Shown here: piece after piece, positions 50,960 through 60,060 of the stretch
Numbering within the stretch: position 1 is the stretch's first letter
Layout: every line of letters begins with the position of its first letter
Origin: Mycolicibacterium chlorophenolicum
GTDB lineage: Bacteria > Actinomycetota > Actinomycetes > Mycobacteriales > Mycobacteriaceae
Assembly: GCF_001044235.1 (NCBI RefSeq)
Contig: NZ_JYNL01000051.1
Coordinates: forward strand, 1-64,000
DNA length: 64,000 bases
Reading direction: 5' to 3'
Program-made: the position numbers and the translations under genes
Notes under the pieces: generated by a model
Database searches by the model: none
Seen by the model: only the letters and a program-made list of their open reading frames with translations
Told to the model about the DNA's origin: nothing

Positions 50960-51802
50960 TCAGGATCCGGCGGCCACCTGCATCGGATTGGCGTCCGGAA
51001 CCGCGACCGGCCGACTCTGCACCAGACGGAACAGCGGTGCCGTCCAGGCGTCCATGGCCGACGCGTTGCGCGCGTAGCTGGTGTGCACCGCGACCGCGGC
51101 CGGGTTCATGTCGTCCTCGGCGTCGGGGTCGTAGTCGCAGACGGCGTCCCCGAGATCGCAGACGCTGATCGTGCGGGCGCCCATCGTCGGGGTCAGCGGG
51201 GCAGGCGCATGGGCGAGGATCGGCCAGTCCTGGGCGACACCCTTGCCCCGGCCGGGCACCGCGGTGACGGAGCCGAGGTTCAGGGTCGGATCCGCGGGCT
51301 GGCGGTCACCGTCGGCGACCAGCAGCGCCGCGGCCAGGTTCGGGCTGGTCTCGAGCGCCGCCAGGTTGCGGTGCACCACCATCGCGCCCTGCGAGTAGCC
51401 GGCCAGCACCACCTGGGTCGTCGGGCACTGCGCGACAAACGCCGCGTACTGCGAGGCCAGCGCTGCGGCCCCGGTGTCGACGCTGCCCATGAAGCCGAGC
51501 CAGCCCATCGCGCCGCCGTCGGCGGGGACCGGGACGGCGGGATACTCGACGGCCTCGGCGGTGATCGTGCGGCCACTGCTCTGCACCAGCCCGGCGAAGT
51601 CCCGGTAGGACTTGTTGACCACCCGGCCCATGCCGTCATCGGCGACGATGTCGGCGGGGGTGCGCTCACCCGAACCGGCGGCTCCCATCCAGTGCACGTC
51701 CGGGCAGGCCGGCTGTGCGGAGGCGGTGCCGGCCGACAGGCCGAACATGGCGGCGCCGCCCACGAGGGCGGCGACTGCGAAAGTCGAAATACGTGTACTC
51801 AA
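50960..51802 (-). CDS. Secreted cutinase-like serine esterase
   Basis: 280 residues from a TTG at 51802, chosen because AGAGGA lies about 8 nt upstream and a signal peptide follows (AVAALVGGAAMFGLSAGTASA, cleavage after ASA). Catalytic Ser in GYSQG, Asp in VCDLGDAVCDYDP and His in AVHTSY form the cutinase triad. Four cysteines allow two disulfides. Extracellular lipid or ester hydrolysis is likely. It lies between tuf and the SHOCT gene, an insertion relative to M. tuberculosis. Confidence 0.86.
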   Translation of the reverse strand: MSTRISTFAVAALVGGAAMFGLSAGTASAQPACPDVHWMGAAGSGERTPADIVADDGMGRVVNKSYRDFAGLVQSSGRTITAEAVEYPAVPVPADGGAMGWLGFMGSVDTGAAALASQYAAFVAQCPTTQVVLAGYSQGAMVVHRNLAALETSPNLAAALLVADGDRQPADPTLNLGSVTAVPGRGKGVAQDWPILAHAPAPLTPTMGARTISVCDLGDAVCDYDPDAEDDMNPAAVAVHTSYARNASAMDAWTAPLFRLVQSRPVAVPDANPMQVAAGS

Positions 51803-51914
51803 CGAATGATCCTCTGGCCCACACCACGACAAAGTGAAGGCGGCGGACCCCTCGACCGCCGCCGTACAGTACATCGTCGGCCGCGTCGCTGGTGTTACAG
51901 CTGCTCCGGACGCA

Positions 51915-51950
51915 AAAGTGGCGCCCACCCCAAGGAGTGAGCGCCACTTT
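51915..51950 (-). terminator. Terminator after tuf
   Basis: 10-bp perfect stem AAAGTGGCGC / GCGCCACTTT with a 16-nt loop, 19 nt past the tuf stop. The AAA/TTT ends supply the T-run in either direction. Confidence 0.8.
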
Positions 51951-51968
51951 CGTTGGCGTGAACCTAGA

Positions 51969-53159
51969 TCACTTGATGATCTTCGACACGCGGCCGGCGC
52001 CGACGGTACGGCCGCCCTCGCGGATCGCGAAGCGCAGGCCCTCGTCCATGGCGACGGGCTGGATCAGCTTGACGGAGATGTCGGTGTTGTCACCGGGCAT
52101 CACCATCTCGGTGCCCTCGGGCAGGGTCACCACGCCGGTCACGTCCGTGGTCCGGAAGTAGAACTGCGGACGGTAGTTGTTGAAGAACGGCGTGTGGCGG
52201 CCACCCTCGTCCTTGGACAGGATGTAGACGCTGCCCTCGAACTCGGTGTGCGGGGTGGTCGTGCCCGGCTTGACGATGACCTGGCCGCGCTCGACGTCCT
52301 CGCGCTTGATACCACGCACCAGCAGACCGACGTTGTCACCGGCCTGGCCCTGATCGAGCAGCTTGCGGAACATCTCGACACCGGTGACGGTGGTCTTGGT
52401 GACGCCCGGGCGGATGCCGACGATCTCGACTTCCTCGTTCACGTTGATCACGCCGCGCTCCACACGACCGGTGACCACGGTACCGCGGCCGGTGATGGTG
52501 AAGACGTCCTCGACGGGCATCAGGAACGGCTTGTCCGTCTCACGGACCGGGTCCGGGATGGACTCGTCGACGGCCTCCATCAGGTCCTCGACGGACTTGA
52601 CCCACTGGGCGTCGCCCTCGAGGGCCTTGAGCGCCGAGACGCGGACGACCGGGGCCTCCTCGTCGAAGTCCTGCGCGGCCAGCAGTTCGCGGACCTCCAT
52701 CTCGACGAGCTCGAGGAGTTCCTCGTCGTCGACCATGTCGGACTTGTTCAGGGCGACCAGGATGTAGGGCACGCCGACCTGGCGGGCGAGCAGCACATGC
52801 TCGCGGGTCTGCGGCATCGGGCCGTCGGTGGCGGCGACCACCAGGATCGCGCCGTCCATCTGGGCGGCACCGGTGATCATGTTCTTGATGTAGTCAGCGT
52901 GGCCGGGGGCGTCGACGTGTGCGTAGTGACGCTTCTCGGTCTGGTACTCCACGTGGGAGATGTTGATCGTGATACCGCGCTGACGCTCCTCGGGCGCATT
53001 GTCGATCTGGTCGAATGCGCGCGACTCATTCAAATCGGGGTACTTGTCGTGCAGAACCTTGGTGATTGCTGCAGTCAGCGTGGTCTTGCCGTGGTCAACG
53101 TGACCGATGGTCCCGATGTTGACGTGCGGCTTCGTCCGCTCGAACTTCGCCTTCGCCAC
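51969..53159 (-). CDS. tuf: Elongation factor Tu
   Basis: 396 residues. G1 GHVDHGKT, G3 DAPGHADY, G4 NKSD, and the EF-Tu domains II and III. AGGAGG precedes the ATG. Last gene of the str operon; no second tuf copy is visible in the window. Confidence 0.98.
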   Translation of the reverse strand: MAKAKFERTKPHVNIGTIGHVDHGKTTLTAAITKVLHDKYPDLNESRAFDQIDNAPEERQRGITINISHVEYQTEKRHYAHVDAPGHADYIKNMITGAAQMDGAILVVAATDGPMPQTREHVLLARQVGVPYILVALNKSDMVDDEELLELVEMEVRELLAAQDFDEEAPVVRVSALKALEGDAQWVKSVEDLMEAVDESIPDPVRETDKPFLMPVEDVFTITGRGTVVTGRVERGVINVNEEVEIVGIRPGVTKTTVTGVEMFRKLLDQGQAGDNVGLLVRGIKREDVERGQVIVKPGTTTPHTEFEGSVYILSKDEGGRHTPFFNNYRPQFYFRTTDVTGVVTLPEGTEMVMPGDNTDISVKLIQPVAMDEGLRFAIREGGRTVGAGRVSKIIK

Positions 53160-53260
53160 TGTGTTGTCCTCCTGGACTGTGTTGGTGCTTCCTCGTTCTA
53201 GGTCTGAAGCAGGATTTTGATCTTTGCAGTTGTGGTTCTCCGCGTTGGCGGCAGGTCAGG

Positions 53261-55363
53261 TTACTGACCCGTCGCCTTCGCGATGATCTCCTTCGACACG
53301 TTCGCCGGAACCTCGGCGTACGAGTCGAACACCATGGAGTAGTTCGCCCGGCCCTGGGTCTTCGACCGGAGGTCGCCGACATAGCCGAACATCTCCGACA
53401 GCGGCACCTGCGCCTTGACGACGCGCGCACCGCTGCGCTCTTCCATGGCCTGGATCTGACCACGGCGGGAGTTCAGGTCGCCGATCACGTCACCCATGTA
53501 GTCCTCGGGGGTGGTGACCTCGACGGCCATGATGGGCTCCAGGATGACGGGCTGCGCGGCCTGCGCGGCCTTCTTCAGCACCTGCGAGCCGGCCACCTTG
53601 AACGCCATTTCCGACGAGTCGACCTCGTGGAACGCGCCGTCGAGCAGGGTGACCTTCAGGTTCACCAGCGGGTAGCCGGCCAGCACGCCGTACTGCATGG
53701 CGTCCTGCGCACCGGCGTCCACCGACGGGATGTACTCGCGCGGGATGCGGCCACCGGTGACCTTGTTCTCGAACTCGTAGGTCGCCCCGTCCTCGCCGCT
53801 GAACGGCTCGAGGTCGATGAGCACCTTGGCGAACTGACCGGAGCCACCCGTCTGCTTCTTGTGGGTGAACTCGACCTTCTCGACCTTGCGCTTGATCGTC
53901 TCGCGGTAGGCCACCTGCGGCTTGCCGACGTTGGCCTCGACCTTGAACTCGCGACGCATCCGGTCTACCAGGATGTCCAGGTGCAGCTCGCCCATGCCGC
54001 CGATGACGGTCTGGCCGGTCTCCTGGTCCAGGTGCACCTTGAAGGTCGGGTCCTCTTCGGCGAGCTTCTGGATCGCGGTGCCCAGCTTCTCCTGGTCGCT
54101 CTTGGTCTTCGGCTCGATGGCCACCTCGATGACCGGATCCGGGAACGTCATCGACTCCAGCACGATCTGCTGGTTCGGGTCGCTCAGCGTGTCACCGGTC
54201 GTGGTGTCCTTCAGACCGATCACGGCGTAGATGTGGCCGGCCGACGCACGCTCGACAGGGTTCTCCTTGTTGGAGTGCATCTGGAACAGCTTGCCCAGCC
54301 GCTCCTTCTTGCCCTTGGTCGCGTTGATGACCTGGCTGCCCGACTCGACGGTGCCGGAGTACACGCGCACGTAGGTCAGCTTGCCGAAGAACGGGTGCGT
54401 GGCGACCTTGAACGCCAGCGCCGAGAACGGCTCGTCGGTCGACGGCTTGCGGGTGATCAGCTCGTCTTCCTTGTTGGGAGCGTGACCCTCGGCGGGCGGC
54501 ACGTCCAGCGGCGACGGCAGGTAGTCGATCACCGCGTCGAGCATGGGCTGCACGCCCTTGTTCTTGAACGCCGAGCCGCACAGCACGAGGTAGGCCTGCG
54601 AGCTGATCGTCAGCTTGCGCAGCGCGCCCTTGATCTCCTCGATCGTGAGCTCTTCGCCGCCGAAGTACTTCTCCAGCAGGGCCTCGTCGGTCTCGGCGAC
54701 CGCCTCGAGCAGCTTGGTGCGGTACTCGTCGGCCTTCTCCTGCAGATCGGCCGGGATGTCGACGACGTCGTACTTCTCGCCGAGCTTGGCCTCGGCGCTC
54801 CACACCTTGGCCTTCATCTCGACCAGGTCGACGACGCCGGAGAAGTCACCCTCCGAGCCGATGGGCAGCTGGATCGGGATGACGTTGGCGCCGAGGCGCT
54901 CCTCCATCGTGCGCACCGAGAAGTAGAAGTCGGCGCCCAGCTTGTCCATCTTGTTGACGAAGCAGATGCGCGGCACGTCGTACTTGTCGGCCTGCCGCCA
55001 GACCTGCTCGGACTGCGGCTCCACGCCTTCCTTGCCGTCGAAGACGGCTACGGCACCGTCGAGGACACGCAGCGAACGCTCCACCTCGACCGTGAAGTCG
55101 ACGTGGCCCGGGGTGTCGATGATGTTGATCTGGTTGTCGTTCCAGAAGCAGGTGGTGGCAGCCGAGGTGATCGTGATCCCTCGCTCCTGCTCCTGCTCCA
55201 TCCAGTCCATCGTGGCGGCACCGTCGTGCACCTCACCGATCTTGTAGCTGATACCGGTGTAGTAGAGGATGCGCTCGGTCGTCGTCGTCTTGCCGGCATC
55301 GATGTGCGCCATGATGCCGATGTTGCGGACCTTCGTGAGGTCGGTCAGCACGTCCTGTGCCAC
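53261..55363 (-). CDS. fusA: Elongation factor G
   Basis: 700 residues. G1 AHIDAGKTTTTER, G3 DTPGHVDF, G4 NKMDK, and domains II-V. GTG start. A hairpin at 55410-55435 lies between rpsG and this gene. Confidence 0.98.
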   Translation of the reverse strand: MAQDVLTDLTKVRNIGIMAHIDAGKTTTTERILYYTGISYKIGEVHDGAATMDWMEQEQERGITITSAATTCFWNDNQINIIDTPGHVDFTVEVERSLRVLDGAVAVFDGKEGVEPQSEQVWRQADKYDVPRICFVNKMDKLGADFYFSVRTMEERLGANVIPIQLPIGSEGDFSGVVDLVEMKAKVWSAEAKLGEKYDVVDIPADLQEKADEYRTKLLEAVAETDEALLEKYFGGEELTIEEIKGALRKLTISSQAYLVLCGSAFKNKGVQPMLDAVIDYLPSPLDVPPAEGHAPNKEDELITRKPSTDEPFSALAFKVATHPFFGKLTYVRVYSGTVESGSQVINATKGKKERLGKLFQMHSNKENPVERASAGHIYAVIGLKDTTTGDTLSDPNQQIVLESMTFPDPVIEVAIEPKTKSDQEKLGTAIQKLAEEDPTFKVHLDQETGQTVIGGMGELHLDILVDRMRREFKVEANVGKPQVAYRETIKRKVEKVEFTHKKQTGGSGQFAKVLIDLEPFSGEDGATYEFENKVTGGRIPREYIPSVDAGAQDAMQYGVLAGYPLVNLKVTLLDGAFHEVDSSEMAFKVAGSQVLKKAAQAAQPVILEPIMAVEVTTPEDYMGDVIGDLNSRRGQIQAMEERSGARVVKAQVPLSEMFGYVGDLRSKTQGRANYSMVFDSYAEVPANVSKEIIAKATGQ

Positions 55364-55409
55364 GGCTAGATTCCCACTCTTTCGCTTGCTTGTCGGGTGT
55401 TCAGTTGCG

Positions 55410-55435
55410 CCCTGCGGTCCTCAGTGACTGCAGGG
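55410..55435 (-). repeat. Hairpin in the rpsG-fusA gap
   Basis: Inverted repeat CCCTGCGGTC / GACTGCAGGG, 10 bp with one mismatch and a 6-nt loop. Could be a processing or attenuation structure; no T-run follows. Confidence 0.5.
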
Positions 55436-55442
55436 TGTGCAA

Positions 55443-55913
55443 TCACCAGCGGTAATGCGCGAAGGCGCGGTTGGCCTCGGCCATCTTGTGGGTGTCCTCG
55501 CGGCGCTTGACCGCGGCACCCAGGCCGTTGCTGGCATCGAGGATCTCGTTGGCCAGACGCTCGACCATGGTCTTCTCGCGGCGTTGCTTGGAGAAGCTGA
55601 CCAGCCAGCGCAGCGCCAGGGTCACCGAGCGGTCCGGACGAACCTCGACCGGAACCTGGTAGGTGGCGCCACCGACGCGGCGGCTGCGGACCTCGAGCGA
55701 GGGCTTGACGTTGTCCATGGCCCGCTTGAGCGTGACCACCGGATCAGTGCCGGTCTTGTCCCGGGCCTGTTCGAGCGCACCATAGACAATGCGCTCGGCC
55801 AGTGATTTCTTCCCGTCCAGCAGCACCTTGTTCACGAGCTGGGTGACCAGCTGCGAGCCGTAGACGGGGTCGTTGACCAACGGACGCTTGGGCGCCGGTC
55901 CCTTGCGCGGCAT
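55443..55913 (-). CDS. rpsG: 30S ribosomal protein S7
   Basis: 156 residues, MPRKGPAPKRPLVNDPVYGS and HKMAEANRAFAHYRW at the end. Its start overlaps the rpsL stop by one base. S7 nucleates assembly of the 30S head. Confidence 0.97.
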   Translation of the reverse strand: MPRKGPAPKRPLVNDPVYGSQLVTQLVNKVLLDGKKSLAERIVYGALEQARDKTGTDPVVTLKRAMDNVKPSLEVRSRRVGGATYQVPVEVRPDRSVTLALRWLVSFSKQRREKTMVERLANEILDASNGLGAAVKRREDTHKMAEANRAFAHYRW

Positions 55914-56287
55914 CAGCTCTTCTCCTTCTTCGCGCCGTAACGGCTGCGGGCCTGCTTGCGGTTCTTCACGCCCTGGGTGTCCAGCGAGCCGCGGATGATC
56001 TTGTAGCGCACACCCGGAAGGTCCTTCACACGACCGCCGCGCACGAGCACCATCGAGTGCTCCTGCAGGTTGTGGCCCTCACCCGGGATGTAGGCGGTGA
56101 CCTCGACCGCGCTGGTCAGTCGCACACGCGCGACCTTGCGAAGTGCCGAGTTCGGCTTCTTCGGGGTCGTGGTGTACACGCGGGTGCACACACCGCGACG
56201 CTGCGGGCTGCCCTTCAGCGCCGCGGTCTTCACCTTGGCGATCTTGTCGCGGCGACCCTTACGGACCAGCTGGTTGATGGTTGGCAT
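55913..56287 (-). CDS. rpsL: 30S ribosomal protein S12
   Basis: 124 residues. Lys43 (TPKKPNSAL) and Lys88 (GRVKDLPGV), the two positions changed in high-level streptomycin resistance, are both wild type. First gene of the str operon, with a leader of about 200 nt. Confidence 0.98.
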   Translation of the reverse strand: MPTINQLVRKGRRDKIAKVKTAALKGSPQRRGVCTRVYTTTPKKPNSALRKVARVRLTSAVEVTAYIPGEGHNLQEHSMVLVRGGRVKDLPGVRYKIIRGSLDTQGVKNRKQARSRYGAKKEKS

Positions 56288-56495
56288 GTACCGGCTTCCT
56301 GTGTTGCTTGCGTCTTCTTTAAGTTTCGTGTCGCGGGCTACCCCGCATCCGGGCGTGTCGCATGCGGCCGCCGCGTGAATCTCGGAGTAATTTCCAAGGC
56401 GCCCGCGGCGCTAGACATGCAAAGTGGCCCGGCGTGCAGGCGTGCTTGTGACTCAGTCAAGCCTCAAGCGCCTTATCTGCCAGGCACGACGGTCC

Positions 56496-56523
56496 ACAAT
56501 ACCAGGGCCGCGGACCTCGACAA
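56496..56523 (-). promoter_or_regulatory. Predicted promoter of the str operon
   Basis: Minus strand TTGTCG (56523-56518), 16-nt spacer, TATTGT (56501-56496). About 200 nt before rpsL. Confidence 0.65.
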
Positions 56524-56558
56524 AACCCGCTGACCTGCGCAGCTGTCGCTGCGACCCG

Positions 56559-57134
56559 TCACCGGTGCCGCATGCCGGCGGCCAGCCGCATCACCATGTC
56601 GCTGAACACCGCGTCGGTGTCGAGGCCGCTCATCACCCCGGTCATCTCCAGCAGCACGAACCCGTGCATGGCCGACCAGAACTCCAGGGCGGCGAAGAAT
56701 GCCGACTCCTGGTCCAGGCCGTAGGCGGACAGGACCGCGATCACCGGCGCGGCCGCGGCGTGCGTGGCCTCGGTGAACTCCGGGTCGTCCCCGCCGAGCG
56801 GCATCCGGGTGAACGCCGAGTACCGGCCCGGGTGGTGGTGCGCGTAGCTGCGGTAGGCACCGGCCATCACCATCACCGCATCGTCGGGCGTGCGGCCCTG
56901 GCCGACGGTGTTGAGCATGTCGATGATGTCGCCGACCACGCGCATCCGCACCGAGCGGCGCAGATCGTCGAGGCTGTGCACGTGGTTGTACAGCGACGGA
57001 CCCTTGGTGCCGAGTTGGTTGGCCAGCGCGTTGATGGTGAGCGCGTCCCAGCCCTCGCGGTCCAGGAAGGTCAGCGCGGCGTTGACGATGGCCTCGCGGC
57101 TCAGCTTCGCCGTGCGCGGCGGCCGAGTTGCCAT
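56559..57134 (-). CDS. TetR-family regulator
   Basis: 191 residues. HTH at about 12-55 (LTINALANQLGTKGPSLYNHVHS) with a C-terminal domain of the TetR_C33-like kind (WSAMHGFVLLEM). Orthologue position of Rv0681, upstream of rpsL. Its target is unknown; the DUF3558 genes upstream on the same strand are candidates. Confidence 0.88.
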   Translation of the reverse strand: MATRPPRTAKLSREAIVNAALTFLDREGWDALTINALANQLGTKGPSLYNHVHSLDDLRRSVRMRVVGDIIDMLNTVGQGRTPDDAVMVMAGAYRSYAHHHPGRYSAFTRMPLGGDDPEFTEATHAAAAPVIAVLSAYGLDQESAFFAALEFWSAMHGFVLLEMTGVMSGLDTDAVFSDMVMRLAAGMRHR

Positions 57135-57192
57135 CTCGTGGTTCCCCCTTCGCCGCGGCCGACCCGAACGCTACGAGGGTCGACGAGAGACT

Positions 57193-57720
57193 CTAGTTCA
57201 CCCGTTCCTGGCTGAGCTGCGCGAGTTGACCGACGATCGTGCACAGATCCGGCAGGGTCTCCGAGTTCATCGTCTGGATCGACCACGTGATGACGTCGCC
57301 GCCCTTGGCCACGTAGATGCTGCACGCCGAGTCGTCGGACGCCTTGAAGCCCTTGTTCCCGTCGATCGCGAGCTCGGTCAGCGTGCGGCCGGCCTGCTGC
57401 TCGAGTTCACGCTCGGTGTCCATGTCGCTGCCGCGGTACCACCACGTCGAGATGCCCATGCCGGCCCCGACGTTGCCGATCATGGTGTTCTCCTGCCAGA
57501 AGCACCCGGCGTTACTGACCACGGCGGGGGTGAACAGGTTCGATCCCGCGGCCTTGGCCACGTCGGCGTCGGTGATGCCGTTGCAGTCCACGCTGCGGAA
57601 CCCGCCCCCGGCCGTGCCCGAGCCGCCGTCGGACGACGGCTCGGCCGAACGCTCGGCGCCGGAGCAGGCGGCCAGGGTCAGCGTCAGGCAGAGCCCGGCG
57701 ACGAGGCGGACGGCGGTCAT
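57193..57720 (-). CDS. DUF3558 lipoprotein
   Basis: 175 residues. Lipobox LAAC near residue 19, Ser/Gly linker, then a DUF3558 domain with Cys residues in VDCNGIT, NAGCFWQ, SACSIYV and DLCTIV. One base after its paralogue's neighbour region and 58 nt before the TetR gene. Probably cell-envelope; function unknown. Confidence 0.83.
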   Translation of the reverse strand: MTAVRLVAGLCLTLTLAACSGAERSAEPSSDGGSGTAGGGFRSVDCNGITDADVAKAAGSNLFTPAVVSNAGCFWQENTMIGNVGAGMGISTWWYRGSDMDTERELEQQAGRTLTELAIDGNKGFKASDDSACSIYVAKGGDVITWSIQTMNSETLPDLCTIVGQLAQLSQERVN

Positions 57721-57721
57721 C

Positions 57722-58258
57722 TCACATGTCCGAGCGCAGGGTGGCCGTGAGGAGCTTCTGCGCGTCGACGCACGGGTCGCCCGTCTTCTGGCCGCGGTAC
57801 TGCACCCACCAGCTGAGCACCCCGGTACCGGCCGCCGCGGTGGCCGAGCAGGCGGCGCCGGTGACGTCGCGGCGTGCGGAGAACGCCTGATGCCGTTCCA
57901 CGACGGTGTCCTTTACGACGGCGCCGCGCCGCGCGGCCAGGTCGTGTTCGCGGGCCAGATTGCCGGTGTCGAACCACGAGAACGTCACGTCGATCGTGCC
58001 GGAGCCAGGGCGGGACAGGATGTACTGGCACACCGCACCGCTGTAGGGCCGGATGACCTCGGCTGCGCCCAACGTCGCCTGCACCGTGCTGTCGTCGAGC
58101 AGTCCGCAGCGGTCGTCGACGTAGCCGTAGGTGCGGTCGGGGTCGGGAACGGTTCCGTCCTCGCGTTGTGCCACGCCTTCGACGGTCTGCGCGCAGCCCC
58201 CAGCGGTCGCGGCCCCCAGGACAGCAACGGTGAGGACTTCGAGGACACGTCGGCGCAT
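57722..58258 (-). CDS. DUF3558 lipoprotein, paired paralogue
   Basis: 178 residues. Signal with lipobox AGGC near 22, then DDRCGLLD, AVCQYIL and DPCVDA cysteine segments like the neighbouring protein. The two genes are separated by one base, indicating one operon and recent pairing. Confidence 0.82.
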   Translation of the reverse strand: MRRRVLEVLTVAVLGAATAGGCAQTVEGVAQREDGTVPDPDRTYGYVDDRCGLLDDSTVQATLGAAEVIRPYSGAVCQYILSRPGSGTIDVTFSWFDTGNLAREHDLAARRGAVVKDTVVERHQAFSARRDVTGAACSATAAAGTGVLSWWVQYRGQKTGDPCVDAQKLLTATLRSDM

Positions 58259-58321
58259 CGCAGCTCACGGTACCCAGCACAACTGGCTGTGGCGACTCGT
58301 CCGACGTCGTAGGCTGCCGGT

Positions 58322-58690
58322 GTGACCACAACGGGACGAGTGCTGGCCGCGTGCGTGCTGACGATGTCCGCGGTGCTGACGCTGAGTCCGCCGGCGCAGG
58401 CCAAGAACGGTGACACCCACATCACCGGCCAGGGCGTCTCCCGCACCATCGACTGCAACAACGCGACCCTCATCGTGGTGGGGACCGGCAATCAGATCAC
58501 CGCGGTCGGAACCTGCTGGGCGGTGACGGTGCAGGGGTCCTCGAACGTGATCGTGGCCGACAACGTCATCAACGACGTCACGGTCTACGGCTATGACCAG
58601 ACGGTGTTCTACAAGAACGGCGCGCCGATCGTCTGGGACCGCGGTCGCGAACTCGGGATGACAAACCGCATCGATCGGGTACCCGCCTGA
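58322..58690 (+). CDS. Secreted DUF3060 protein
   Basis: 122 residues from a GTG. Signal peptide (about 1-27, ending PPAQA) then a beta-rich repeat with TIDCNNATLIVVGTGNQITAVGTCW, the DUF3060 pattern with a paired Cys. Orthologue position of Rv0680c. Divergent from the DUF3558 pair with only 63 bp between. Role unknown. Confidence 0.82.
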   Translation: MTTTGRVLAACVLTMSAVLTLSPPAQAKNGDTHITGQGVSRTIDCNNATLIVVGTGNQITAVGTCWAVTVQGSSNVIVADNVINDVTVYGYDQTVFYKNGAPIVWDRGRELGMTNRIDRVPA

Positions 58691-58692
58691 GC

Positions 58693-59106
58693 GTGTATCC
58701 CCCTCGAGTACTCGCCGGTGTCGGTGTCGCAGCGCTGTCAGCAGCCACGTTCGGACTCTCCGCATGCGGGTCCACCAGTTCCGACAGCGACAGGCCGACG
58801 GCCACGGCCGGCTCCTCCGGCGCGCAGATCGAGATCGGCAACACGATCAACTACGGATCGTTCGGCACGACGGCCGACATCGACTGCGCCGACGGGAAAT
58901 CCCTCAACGTGGGCGGCTCGAACAACACGCTGACCGTGACGGGCACCTGTGCGAACGTCAACATCGGCGGGGCCGACAACAAGATCACGTTCGACCGGGT
59001 CGACGCCGAACTGTCGGTGGTGGGACTGAACAACACCGTCACCTACCGCGACGGCGACCCGAAGGTCAACGACACCGGCAGCAACAACACGATCAACAAG
59101 GGGTAG
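58693..59106 (+). CDS. DUF3060 lipoprotein
   Basis: 137 residues, GTG start 2 nt after its neighbour. Lipobox LSAC (about 25), linker, then DIDCADGKSLNVGGSNNTLTVTGTC and a VVGLNNTVTYRDGDPKVNDTGSNNTI beta-repeat. The N-rich turns suggest a right-handed beta-solenoid-like stack. Orthologue position of Rv0679c. Confidence 0.84.
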   Translation: MYPPRVLAGVGVAALSAATFGLSACGSTSSDSDRPTATAGSSGAQIEIGNTINYGSFGTTADIDCADGKSLNVGGSNNTLTVTGTCANVNIGGADNKITFDRVDAELSVVGLNNTVTYRDGDPKVNDTGSNNTINKG

Positions 59107-59226
59107 GTCGCGCTGCCCGACTTCGCGGCGGCGTTTCACGCGATCGCGGGTCGTTTCCGACACAGGACGATCAAGTCGACGGCGTTCGACGAGAGAAACG
59201 GACACGCGCCGTTCAACGCCTCCGGT

Positions 59227-60060
59227 GTGGTCCAGGTCGGTCCTGGCCGGTTCGTGTTCATCGACAACAACGACCCGACAGCTGTCTTCGAGCTCGCGCT
59301 CGACGCCGATGGCGAAGAGGCAGAACGGATTTCGCGGCGCCCCCTGGTCGGCATCGCCGAGGGTCGGTTGCGCGATCCCGAAGGGCTGACGCGCATCGAC
59401 AGCGACGGCGAGATCTTCCTCATCATCACCTCCTCGCTGTGTGTGTCCGAGGCAGGACACCGAGTCAGTGACGGACTGGTGCGGGTCCGCTACACCCACC
59501 ACGGTGACCTTCCCGCGGAAGGCATGCACGGATTCCGCGATTGGCTGCTGCGCCTCATGCCATCGCTGGCCGCGGCAGGCCGGCGCACCCCCGACGACGG
59601 CGGGTTGAACATCGAAGGCCTCGCCTGGGATCCGCACACCCGCACCCTGCTGTTCGGCGTACGGGCACCCAACGCACCCGGCGCCGCCACCGTGATCCGG
59701 ATTCCCGTCGACGCGGTTCGCGCTCCGTGGACGGTCCCGTCCCTCGGCGCGCCGTCGGCAGTGCAGATCCGGCTCCCCCGGTCCACCGCGGCGCAAGGTG
59801 TCCGCGACCTCTCCTACGACGAACAGACCGAAGACTTCCTGGTGCTGCTCGGGCGCTCCATCAGCTCCGGCGACGATCCATTCCAGCTCGGCACATGGAG
59901 CGGCGCCGGCGATCAGATCGAACTACTCGACGTCACCTTCCACCGGTCGATGAAGCCCGAGGGCGTCGCCGCGTTCTCCCGCGGCGGCGACCGAAAACTC
60001 CTGATCGTCGACGACCGAGGCGGCTACGCGGTCTGTGATCACCCCGCGGGTGGTCAGTAG
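59227..60060 (+). CDS. DUF3616-like beta-propeller-type protein
   Basis: 277 residues from the GTG at 59227. Repeats such as GRFVFIDNNDPTAVFEL, GLNIEGLAWDPHTRTLLFG and MKPEGVAAFSRGGDRKLLIVDD suggest a beta-propeller. Coding-like codon usage (GC-rich third bases) runs upstream to 59113 in the same frame, but only CTG could start there; the stop at 59106 of the preceding gene is in this same frame. The true start is uncertain. Confidence 0.7.
   Translation: MVQVGPGRFVFIDNNDPTAVFELALDADGEEAERISRRPLVGIAEGRLRDPEGLTRIDSDGEIFLIITSSLCVSEAGHRVSDGLVRVRYTHHGDLPAEGMHGFRDWLLRLMPSLAAAGRRTPDDGGLNIEGLAWDPHTRTLLFGVRAPNAPGAATVIRIPVDAVRAPWTVPSLGAPSAVQIRLPRSTAAQGVRDLSYDEQTEDFLVLLGRSISSGDDPFQLGTWSGAGDQIELLDVTFHRSMKPEGVAAFSRGGDRKLLIVDDRGGYAVCDHPAGGQ

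Noticed and set aside
53627..55369. 580-codon frame opposite fusA
   Set aside because: Antisense to a gene with clear EF-G motifs; no supporting motifs of its own.
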